Assembly (NCBI GenBank): GCA_963971405.1
Contig: OZ020485.1
Location: 51,581,469 to 51,645,468 of the forward strand
Reading direction: 5' to 3'
DNA from: Psococerastis gibbosa
Taxonomy: Eukaryota; Arthropoda; Insecta; Psocodea; Psocidae
DNA length: 64,000 nt
Shown here: positions 23,201 through 31,363 of the stretch, one piece after another
How positions within the stretch are numbered: the first letter of the stretch is position 1
Layout: each line of letters opens with the position of its first letter
Position numbers and translations under genes: made by a program
The notes under the pieces: generated by a model
Database searches by the model: none
What the model was told of the DNA's origin: nothing
What the model saw: only the letters and a program-made list of their open reading frames with translations

Positions 23201-24881
23201 GACAACGTCATAAATCTCAGACACAAATAGATAAATAACTAATATGGGCTGAGAAGGTAAAGGTCTAGTTAAGCCATATAAAATGCAAGGCAAACGTCCC
23301 ATTGGCAAGTTTATTTATATTTTCACCATGAATTGATTGCCTCTATCTAACATGTTCCTTCCATAAAATTTATCATTTATAAGCAATATCTGCATACACC
23401 GGCCACTGCCAAAATTCGTAAAAAAAAAATGTAAAATGAGCTGCAAGTAAATATTGTAGCTATGATTAGGAGACATTTAATTCTTTCAGAAATGGGTTTC
23501 TCTTAAACTTAATTAACGATACATTTAAGCAAATTTTGTCATTTTATTAGGGGTAGCTTATCAAGACCTTTACCGTTTGCAGTAACAATCATCTTCTTCT
23601 CTATGCCGAGAATACCATTGTATTTTTAAAATGGCTAACACATGACTTATGACTTACGCCTGCCGGTCTTCCGCAGTTCTATTCAGATCCACAAGTATGA
23701 CCCGCATCCCATGTCGTTCATAAAATCTTCTAGGTAGGTAATCTTATTTGGCCTGCCACTGGTGTAACTGTTGTAAAAAGAAATACATGCTCTACTTCTA
23801 AGTTACCTACAACAATAACTGTCAACTCTTACTGCTGACAGAAAACACCAACATTATTAAGGGTGGATGATGTTCCCCTGACTGAGAGCGATTCGGTTGG
23901 TTTTTTAGGGGTCGAGCTGGACAAGGACCTTAATTGGAAAACCCAAATTAACACACTATGCCATAAGCTTGGATCCACAAACTTCCTACTTAGAAATATT
24001 TCATTTTTTATGGATAATCGTTCGCTAAGGCTTGTGTACTTTGGTCTTTTTGAAAGTCACATCCGATATGGTATTATCTCTTGGGGTAACTCTACTGACT
24101 CCCTCCGGGTTTTTCGCTTGCAAAAGAGGGCTATTAGAACCATTGCGGGTATCAAAGACCAAAGAGTATCTTGCCGGCCCTTATTTAGAGAATTTGGTAT
24201 ACTAACTCTACCAGCTCTATATAGCTTGGAGACATTAGTGCATTTGCGGAAAAACCCGCCCCCCAGATCAGGTGATACCCATACCTATGGGACCAGAAAC
24301 AGGGACTGCTTCCTCCGGGAGAGCAGTCGTCTTACGGCTACCCTTAGGTCTCCTAGGGAGATGGGGATCCGGTTGTTTGACAAACTACCCCGGGAGATCA
24401 GGACACTGGATGAGGTAGAAGGTTTTTTCAGGGGCCGTCCGTCGGCTACTGTTGGAAGAAGTTCCCTACTCGGTTAGGGAATTTTTGACGAACCCAATAA
24501 TTCGGTAATTGTGTTCTTTATTTATTTACTATTATTTTGTTTTAGACGATAGAAATTGACGACGACGCCCAGAAGCTAGCCCTACCTAGCTTGAAAATGG
24601 CATGAATATAACTGATATAAACAGTGTCCCTTCTCAAGTTATCTGTCACAAATTATTAACCGTTACCAGGTATCAGCTTACCATGTCATCTTCATGCGTT
24701 CAAACTCTTCAGATTGGCCGGCCCCGCAGTCTTGACAAGTAAATATGAAGAAAACATCCCCTGCTAAGCCGCCGGGAGTTTCGTTGCTTCTCATACATTT
24801 CAAATGCACAAATTCTCCGCAGTTGCAGCATTTGAAGAACAAATATCCAATTTTTGCCTGGCAATATTTGCAAATTTGCAT
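11242..24881 (-). CDS. KAT14: KAT14/CSRP2BP, acetyltransferase subunit of the ATAC complex, complete
   Basis: Eleven exons (minus strand, 5' to 3'): 24881-24682, 23186-23046, 21987-21821, 20814-20637, 18558-18393, 14783-14635, 14312-14134, 12662-12488, 12400-12210, 11857-11682, 11415-11242. Every junction is GT-AG and the phases fit, giving 1896 nt and 631 aa. The N-terminus has a cysteine-rich finger (CKYC, CCNCGEFVHLKC, FTCQDCG), then FERMKMTW and VDIVLLILYNL, as in animal CSRP2BP. Acidic linkers follow, then RRLRRDRNVPVFDLD, TLKPFIRRDYS, and a C-terminal GNAT domain with the acetyl-CoA loop PEWRRAGIA and HVSATNPALLLYQKFGFK. KAT14 acts in the nucleus in the GCN5/PCAF-containing ATAC coactivator and also binds CSRP2. 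It is about 150 aa shorter than the human protein, mainly in the linker. The ATG at 24881 was chosen because the frame upstream has no ATG; a short uORF precedes it. Introns carry many repeats. Confidence 0.93.
12990..13110. mobile_element. Decayed copy of MITE-B
   Basis: AAGATAATTTTACAATGGAAAGT and the following AT-rich stretch match the body of MITE-B at 37938-38145 and 40978-41090. The end ACCAATCGCCATAATCGG is a worn version of its terminus. It lies in KAT14 intron 7. Confidence 0.5.
13350..13732. mobile_element. Harbinger-like MITE with about 105-bp inverted repeats
   Basis: The ends are GGCGCCCATTCCATTGACCG and its near complement, flanked on both sides by TTA (13347-13349 and 13733-13735). 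The inverted repeats run to about 105 bp each. The centre shares sequence (CCCATGACGCCATTTT, GATCATTGATCAATTTTAAC, ATGGCATAGAG) with the right part of the THAP transposon at 41093-44048, so this MITE is probably its deletion derivative. A 3-bp TWA target site is the PIF/Harbinger habit. It lies in KAT14 intron 7. Confidence 0.8.
14335..14390 (-). repeat. SINE 3'-end fragment
   Basis: AAATAAATAAGAAG then TTTTTGTTCTATTACTAATC and AACTTAGCGGAGT match the 3' part of the tRNA-derived SINE at 30139-30360, including its ATTT-type tail. It sits just upstream of a KAT14 exon. Confidence 0.55.
14819..15099. mobile_element. Harbinger-like MITE (281 bp, TAA target site)
   Basis: It starts GGCCCGGCACGCACGGATGA and ends CTCGTCCGTGTCTACGGGGCC, an inverted repeat of about 20 bp with mismatches. 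TAA flanks both ends (14816-14818 and 15100-15102). It lies in KAT14 intron 5, with its nearer end only some 35 bp from the 3' splice site of the exon that starts at 14783. Confidence 0.75.
15103..16000. other. KAT14 intron 5, unassigned part
   Basis: AT-rich intronic sequence in which I see no exon, inverted repeat or known repeat. Confidence 0.3.
16001..16735 (+). repeat. R1 dispersed repeat, copy c, with a duplicated right end
   Basis: A nearly full R1 copy runs from TTTTAGGGAGATGGCGACCA to CGGAATCTCCCGACACC, followed by a second right-end fragment (GCATGGAATCTCCCTACACC) by 16735. It holds CAAGATGGCG at 16282-16291 and AAGATGGCG at 16427-16435. It lies in KAT14 intron 5. Confidence 0.75.
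17050..17665 (+). repeat. R1 dispersed repeat, copy d, left-truncated
   Basis: It begins within the TCTCAGTTAATATTG block, has CAAGATGGCG at 17191-17200, and is interrupted by AT-rich sequence at about 17250-17510. It ends GCATGGAATCTCTCTACACC. Confidence 0.65.
17665..18030 (+). repeat. Minisatellite, three diverged units of about 118 bp
   Basis: Three successive units share GCCA-TTT-GCATTTT, TTTTCC-CTTAATAAGC, GCTATGATGAAATGAAA, GTGTGTG, AATTTCATGGAA and TAAATAAGTATGGCCACCA. The open frames over them are a by-product of the repeat. It directly abuts the right end of R1 copy d in KAT14 intron 5. Confidence 0.75.
18150..18305 (-). mobile_element. hAT-like MITE with G-tracts
   Basis: Two G-runs, the middle block AACGTAATTTATTACTGAATT, AAACCATACAGGTTTACAT, and the end GGTCCGGACCCC...GGCACGGCCCTG match, in reverse, the MITE at 41587-41753. 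The terminal CAGGGCCGTGCC is a usual hAT-type end. The left end is not clean here. Confidence 0.6.
18321..18392. other. Intron sequence between the G-tract MITE and KAT14 exon 5
   Basis: This is short intronic sequence on the donor side of the exon at 18558-18393. The donor reads CCTCAG then gtacgc on the minus strand. Confidence 0.4.
18640..19254. other. KAT14 intron 4, unassigned part
   Basis: No exon is seen. An AAGGCCGTAGCCAGGATATT string near 18922 resembles the hAT-type terminus found elsewhere in the window, so part of this may be an old MITE. Confidence 0.3.
19255..19705. mobile_element. Imperfect fold-back element
   Basis: Left blocks GTCCACACTATGC, GCGGCAAATCTGATTGTTGG and CATTCAGCTACAAAATGCCC return in reverse order and complement on the right (CATTTTGCGGCTGAATG, CCAACAATCGGATTTGCCGC, GCATAGAGTGGAC). 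It lies in KAT14 intron 4. No coding content. Confidence 0.6.
19853..20192. mobile_element. MITE with TTAA target duplication (piggyBac-like)
   Basis: The ends GGGAGAGATTTCAAAATAAT and its near complement form an inverted repeat of about 28 bp. TTAA stands on both sides (19849-19852 and 20193-20196). TTAA is the piggyBac target, also used by Kolobok, so the superfamily is inferred from the target alone. It lies in KAT14 intron 4. Confidence 0.7.
20203..20475 (+). repeat. R3 dispersed repeat, copy a
   Basis: It shares long stretches with 40590-40890, including GTGGACCTCCTGATTATAGT, GGAGGTGACCAGGACAAGTC and GCTTTGAACCTGCTCTGGTC. An AGTAG microsatellite stands at the left end in both. No open frame of note; possibly a LINE 3' end or a SINE. 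Confidence 0.65.
20921..21076 (-). mobile_element. hAT-like MITE with G-tract, second copy
   Basis: TTTTTACGTAATTTATTAAT, ACAATACAGG, a G-run, and the end GGGCACGGCCATG match the family at 41587-41753 in reverse. It is shorter on the left. It lies in KAT14 intron 3. Confidence 0.6.
21077..21589. other. KAT14 intron 3, unassigned part
   Basis: No exon is seen. The stretch GAATGACGAATAGTCGAAACCG near 21445 resembles retroelement 3' ends but lacks a clear ribozyme core. Confidence 0.3.
21590..21670 (-). mobile_element. LINE ORF2 C-terminal fragment
   Basis: The minus-strand reading GRALDNEVAQGPFKTVC matches the reading [13 protein letters not shown] of the fragment at 25860-26082. Both resemble the C-terminal tail of non-LTR retrotransposon ORF2. 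It lies in KAT14 intron 3. Confidence 0.5.
22000..23045. other. KAT14 intron 2
   Basis: No exon is evident; a minus-strand open frame at 22581-22814 has no match to KAT14. An inverted pair (GCATAGTATGTAGCCAGCAA near 22345 and GCCGGATACATACTATGC near 22442) suggests a small fold-back. Confidence 0.35.
23863..24480 (+). mobile_element. LINE ORF2 C-terminal region (Jockey/CR1-like)
   Basis: One open frame of 204 codons reads VGFLGVELDKDLNWKTQI, then YFGLFESHIRYGIISWG, LQKRAIRTIAGI, FREFGILTLPALYSLE and GTRNRDCF. This is the thumb and tail that follow the RT in Jockey/CR1-like non-LTR elements. The 5' part of the element is missing. It lies in KAT14 intron 1, antisense to the gene, and is of the same kind as the LINE at 60577-62860. 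Confidence 0.8.
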
Positions 24882-25155
24882 TTTTAATTTTTTATTTATT
24901 GTAGTGTAGTGCCAGAGAACTAACACTTTGCGCCATATTGTAAACACCCGTTTGAGTCACTAATGACTAAACACTGACTAAACACATCTTTAAAAGCCCA
25001 ACATGGGCGACACTATTATGTTGGCACTTTCGTTTGCCGCTCAACACGTAAACAAAACGCCATGTTGAAAAAAGTCAGATGTCAAATAATGTGCGTGTTT
25101 TTGAAGGATATAAAGTGTGCAGTGCATAAAATATGATGATATTTTATTTAAAACG
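24882..25155. promoter_or_regulatory. Bidirectional KAT14/FICD promoter with two ATGGCG (YY1-like) motifs
   Basis: The start codons of KAT14 (24881, minus) and FICD (25156, plus) are 274 bp apart, so one short region must serve both genes. It holds CGCCATATTG at 24931-24940 and CGCCATGTTG at 25058-25067; their complements, CAATATGGCG and CAACATGGCG, resemble the YY1 core AAGATGGCGGC that marks many animal housekeeping and divergent promoters. No TATA box is evident. The YY1 role is inferred. Confidence 0.65.
24892..24936 (-). other. uORF in the KAT14 leader
   Basis: An ATG inside the 24931-24940 motif opens a 14-codon frame (MAQSVSSLALHYNK) ending in TAA 10 bases before the KAT14 start codon, in another frame. 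If transcription starts upstream of it, it could lower KAT14 translation. Confidence 0.4.
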
Positions 25156-28100
25156 ATGACTGCCCATTATTTATTGGGTTGTTGGGGAGACGTAAGCTTG
25201 GACACTTGTGGACACCGCAACATGAATCGCTGCCAGTGGTTCATAATATTTCTGAGCGGAACTTTATTTTCGCTGTGTTTCCTTCTATTATCCGAGCTTA
25301 TAAGACATAAATTTATAAATTATTTAAAGGAGCCCAAGAAACCGCATGTTTTATTGGATAAGCATTATTTGCAAGTGACTGAAGACAATGTCGTTCCCCT
25401 TATCACTGGGCAAAATGGTGTGGCAAACAATCGGCCGAAGCCCTCGCAACAAGAAGGTTCGTACTGTTGTACTATGTTAGGTAAATTATATTGAGTTAAG
25501 TCTCACTGCGAACACTACTGCTTTTCTATAACCTTGACCATAACTGAAAGGTAAACTATGAATGTCAGTAATAGGGAGATTTTCCTATCTTTATCTGCTG
25601 AAGCAAAGAATTTTATTATAATTTTGTATTTCGTTATTGTGTACTGGGATTTCAGTTCAGTTCTTCTCAAGCCATTTTTTAATCTTGCTGGAGAAAGCTT
25701 CTGGGCGTCATCACAATTGTCCTAAAACACATAAAATATATTGTGTATCATGCTTGCGCACGCGTGAAAAACTCTTTCATCGAGTAGGCACATGTTTCAG
25801 GAGCATCCCTGATCTGCCTAGGAGATGTATGGGTAGCTGTCAGATGACTGTTCTCACCTAATAATATGGCGTTGGGCAAGCTGTTTTAGGCGGTCCCTGG
25901 GCAACCTCGTTGGCCAGTGAGCTCCCGATAGCAGTCTTGCACCCGTCTTTTGCCAGATGGATTTGAAAATGTCTGTATACCCTAAAGCAAAAAAAAAAAA
26001 CTGATCCAGGGGGCGGGTTCCTCCGTAGGTGAACAAGTGACTCCAATATACATATATGGAGAGGGTAGTGTGAGAATACCAAACTGTCTAAATAGGGCCT
26101 GACAAGACATTCTGGTACCTGGTACCCGCAAGCGTTATAAACCGAATAACTCTTTCAGCGTCTGAGCATGAAGCGCTAAGTTCTCTCCATGCAGCTCTGG
26201 AAATGAAGCGCGAGGGAAAAATAGAGAAAGCTCTAAAACTGTTTGAGCATGCGGTGACTCTGGCGCCAAAGCACCCCGACGTGCTCAACCACTACGGCGA
26301 GTTCCTGGAGAAAACGCAGAAGAACGTGGTGCTGGCGGACCAGCTGTACTTGCAGGCGCTGATGGCTTGCCCCACGCACGCGGCAGCCGCCACCAACAGG
26401 CAGAGGACCGCCGCGGTCGTCCAGGAAATGGACCAGGCTCTCTTCGAACGGATCGACAGCAAACGGGATGTCCTTTCTGCAATTCCCGAAACAAACAGAG
26501 CTCTTATTAGGGCTAAAAAAGAAGCATATTTTCAGGTAAAAATACGTTTTAGGAATATTTACGAAGTGCTCATTTTGTTTTGATTAAATCATGGCTATGA
26601 TTGACTCGTTCCCGAACTTGGTCGAGTTACGCTTACGCCTTATACTATCCAGATTCAAAAAGGTTGGACCACCTCAATTCACAATGAATTTTAATTTTTA
26701 TCTCTGTTAATACAAATTGTAGGTAGCTGAGTATACTCTGGAAATTAGCTGGATTCTCCCTTAATGACAATTGATCAATTCAATTTAGATCCGTTAGTTT
26801 TTCATCGATTCCTCGACACTTTCCAGAGAAGGTGCATAATTAACCGAGTCAAAAATCTTGGACCACTTAGCGTTATTCATTCCGTGAATATCCAGGCAAG
26901 CTTGAAAAAAAAATGCACATTGCTTACATGCAGTGTGTGTATTTTCAAAACATCAGACACGTTATTTTTTCCCATCATTTTATCATTGAGGAATGGTCAG
27001 AGGATCTGCTGTAGCGAAGAGCGTTCAGAAACTGCAAATTTTCCATCATCAAGCAAGAAAAAGTGAGAAAGAGATAAAGAGAATCCTCCAATTATCAAAG
27101 TCTACCGTCCACAATATTTTTGGTACGCTGTGCAAACGCCCAGACCACTGCTCCGGGGGAAAGCGACGAGGCGGCCACGCAAGACGTCTAGTCGCCAGGA
27201 CAGGGAATTCGTAAAAATCATTAAAGCCAAACGCATAACTGCTCTAGAGCTCAGGGAAGCTTGGAACTAATCAACATTGTCCAATAGCCCAGGTTCTGTG
27301 AGTACTACAGTTAGACGAATCCATTCTGCCCGCTATGGTTTTTACACTGCCAAGGGGAAACCCCTATTGACACCTGTACAGATAAAGAGGAGATTTGCTT
27401 GGGCAAGAGAGAGGGTGAATTGGACTGATCAGGACTGTAAAAAGATCATTCGTAGCGATGAGGCCCGATTTCAACTAACTTTGGATTCTGCTGGATGTAA
27501 GAGCGTAGTACGAATATCTGGCGAGACAATCAAGCCCCACTGTATCAAGAAAACCGTGAAGTTTGGGTGTATGAGTGCATCAGGAACAGGTGTATTTCAT
27601 TTTGTTGAGGGTACCGTTAATGGGTAGACGTACATTAATATTTTGAAGGACAGTTTGAAGCCTTCCTTTATAAAGATGGTGTCGAATGGGAATTTTATAT
27701 TTCAGCAAGACCGCGCAACTTGCCTACCGGCCTAATCGCTAAGGCATGGTTTCAAAATAATGGTATTAAACCTCTCCTTTGGGCTTCAAGCAGTCCTTGC
27801 CTTTCCCCAATCGAAAATATTTGGGGAAGAATGAAGAAGAAGTTGAGAACCACTCTTGTACGGACAAAGGACGAACTGTGGACCATTTTATTAGAAATTT
27901 GGGATTCGTTCACTGCAGATGATTGTGTTGCTCTTGTATCTTCCATGCCCCGTCACATTAAGACAGTTATTAATGCAAAAGGCACTATAACAAAATATTG
28001 AAACCGTAGTGGTCCAGGTTTTTTGAATTGATGATTTCAGCATATGTTTGAGCAAAGCTGTCTTGTCAGATAGGTTTTAAACCTAATAAGGAGAATTTTT

Positions 28101-31100
28101 TCTCATTTGATTGAGGAATAGTTAGGCTACTTTCTATATTAAAATAAATGATATATTATTCGAATTGACAGAGATAGAAACTGAAATGCATCTCGAATGA
28201 GGGTGGTCCAACCTTTTTGAATCTGGGTTGTGTCAATGGTAAGCGAGTCTCAGCTTGTCTATTATCGCTTGTATGCGGTGTAGGTTGAAATCGAAAACGG
28301 GTGCCAGATTGCCAATGGCAAAAAATGCATACGGAAACAATATTGATCGAAAAATCCATGGAGTCGTTGGCAATGAGCAAGGATAGGCTTAGCCGTTCAG
28401 GTATTCATGACTATCATTGAGTATTCAAAATCGGAATTGGATAGTTACTACGTCTTGAATTCAAGTATATTATTTCCATATTCTTGAAAGTTTCGGTTAA
28501 TGGGGAAAGATTCCGATGCTGTTTTGGGAATGACTTTACCTCGGTTTTCAGCACATTTATCACACGGTGGGCATTGAAGGCAATACCATGTCCCTTTCGC
28601 AGACGCGGTCCATCGTGGAGACGCAGATGGCCGTGTCTGGCAAGTCCATCATGGAACACAACGAGATTCTGGGGCTGGACGCCGCAATGAAATACATAAA
28701 CGACTCTCTAGTCAACAGGTACCTAATGCAATTGAGTACTCTATATTATAATATATTCATAATACCCCTGATTAAACACTAATACTGTTGTAATAAGTAT
28801 GGGTCTAAGAGAAATTGGCACGTGTAATACAAAATATCCGTTTCAAATCGTTTAATATATGAAACAAAAACAATTCCAAATATTTTTTCTGTTAAATAAA
28901 AAATTATGTTTAATAAAAATTAGAGTTTAATCATATCAGTGGTTGGGTTATGTAGCCCTTAAATACAACTTATTATTGTAATAACCCAACAACTACCTTA
29001 TAGACTAAGAGCCCACGACATCTTCGTTATTTTATAAAACCTCAAAGTTTTTCTCTGCATCAACCCTATATAGATAAGACGACCAGCGACAATGGAGTAG
29101 GGGTTGTGGACTTGTGGTTATATATGATACTTGGGGACCTATGGAAAAATGTTACCTCAATAGCCGGACAGTTTAAATGGGTTTTACATCTTGCCAGACA
29201 CACATTGAAAGTCCGCTGTAGGTGCGAGCGTACTCGACTATATAAAGCGCCCTATCTCATATCACTCGCACCCGCTTCATTGCATTGTTACCTCGCGTTC
29301 GCACTTATCTCTATAGGGGTCATGCACAGAAAAACTTTGAGCCTTTTTAAAATAACAAAGGTCAGGCCGTCGTGAGCTCTTGCTCTATTATGCATGACAA
29401 CTCCCATCAGAAAATTGATAGTCTCGGCGTGTTTTCACCTTCAGCACGGTACTTTGTGCACGGATGGCTCCCTGCCCCTTCTTCTTTTTACCTTCTTTAC
29501 CTAGTGACATCGTGCTTGTTTGTTAGGTTCGGGCCAATTCTGGTCAAAGATATACTGGAAATCCATCGGCGTGTCATGGGCTACGTGGACCCCTTCGGAT
29601 CCGGGGAGCTGCGCCGCACACAGGCAAGCCTCATTTACTTAATAAATTAGATTAAGTTGCGTGGCTTGTGTGGTCGACCACCAGGCAACTGGCTAGTCGG
29701 CTGTCCACAGGTAAGTCTCAAATGAAAAAAAAAATTAATTTAATTTCAAATCTAGTAAAATTTCTATTCACTTAAAAAATCCTAGTGAGTGGTACACGTG
29801 TTCAGCGCAAACTAAGTAAAATATTACTCACTAAATCAGGATTGACAGAATAAATTTAGGCTAATTAATTATGAACACCAGGGGCAATTTAAAGCCGCTA
29901 TTCTCAATCTAGGTAACCAAAATTTGGGGCTGCGTGTCCGATCGAGGGCCTCCCACTCGGTCCCAAGTTAACCCGGGCTAAAAGAGCCACCAGATTGTAG
30001 TGGTTGGATGAAACACAGTTTAGCATATACTACCTATAATGCGCGCGCAATGCATCAGGTTCAATGTGCCAAACCAATTCGCTAATAAAGCCCTAGAAAC
30101 CAAGCCCGGTGAGTCCTTCGCTAACTAGTCCACAGTTTCATTATTAAATAAATAAATAAATAAATAAACAGGCACTTTTTTTGTTCTATTACTAAGTCAT
30201 CCTAGCGGAGTTAGGGCTATAAAGCCTGCTATAAATGCTCTCCGAAGCATGGCCAGAAAATGTAGCAAGTGTAGGACTTGAACCAACAACCTTTCAGGTG
30301 AAAGTTAGAGTCCGTACCACTACTCTACATGTCTTGACTTGACTGTTACCAGCAATCCCAGAATAAGCCGAGACCACTTTATCATGTCACTCAATAAACC
30401 GGTTACATTTCTTTATACAAAATATATATTCATTGACTTGAGGAGACAAGCGTGGGAGACTATAAGTGTACAAATGAAATATCTCATGAAATATAAATAG
30501 TAAAACTGAAAAAGACATAAAACACGTCTTAATCGTAACTGAACCTAAACGCGCTATACAAAAAGAATGTGAGACTTACCCTGAGGAACAAGACGAGGTG
30601 GACTTGTACTCGGTCCCTCCGAGCCTGGTCTCGACCCCCTGCTTCCGGTTCCCGCTATACAATGCTACTCACTCAGTCTCATAGTCAGCGGTCGTCAGCC
30701 GGAAATTTGTAAAGCCATCCAGAGGCGTGCACTTCATGCCAATATGAATATCACATTTTATATATATTTATTTATACTAGGGCCAGCATGTCTTAATTCA
30801 TTTATTTTATCTTTAATGTATTTGTCAAATTTCTGGTCAATACACAGTTATTATTATTATTATTTTCTGAGCAGTACATTAGTCTGCCACACCAAAAGCT
30901 TTTCTAAAATTGGTATAGATCCACTTGAGCATTTCCTTAGCACTGTCACATAGGGTCTATAGTAGTTAACAAATGTATATGTTTTGAGTAGTCAACTGAC
31001 CTACATGGCAAAAACCCATATTGAGATTCCGATACGGATACTTTGGCATGTTCATAAATTCATTTGTAGAGGACACCCTCCAACACTTTTCCCACAGCAA

Positions 31101-31326
31101 CAGGTCTACGCTATTCAACTGAATGGGGGTCTTGAACCTAGTTGGATAGATTCCAGTACCGGGGCTTAAATTAAACAGGAATGTTAAAGAAGTAGAAATG
31201 AGCTCATTTGATTATTTACCGTAATGAGGTAGTTCATCAAGAACGTTTGCCTTTCATTTCCCATTTTGATAAAGCCTACTGATATGTACCTATTCCTAAC
31301 ACAGATTGGCCATTATTATTGAATTT

Positions 31327-31363
<37 letters not shown>

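Noticed and set aside
30276-30340. A tRNA gene
   Set aside because: The B box is present but the molecule cannot fold as a full cloverleaf and continues into a SINE body and tail; it is a SINE head.
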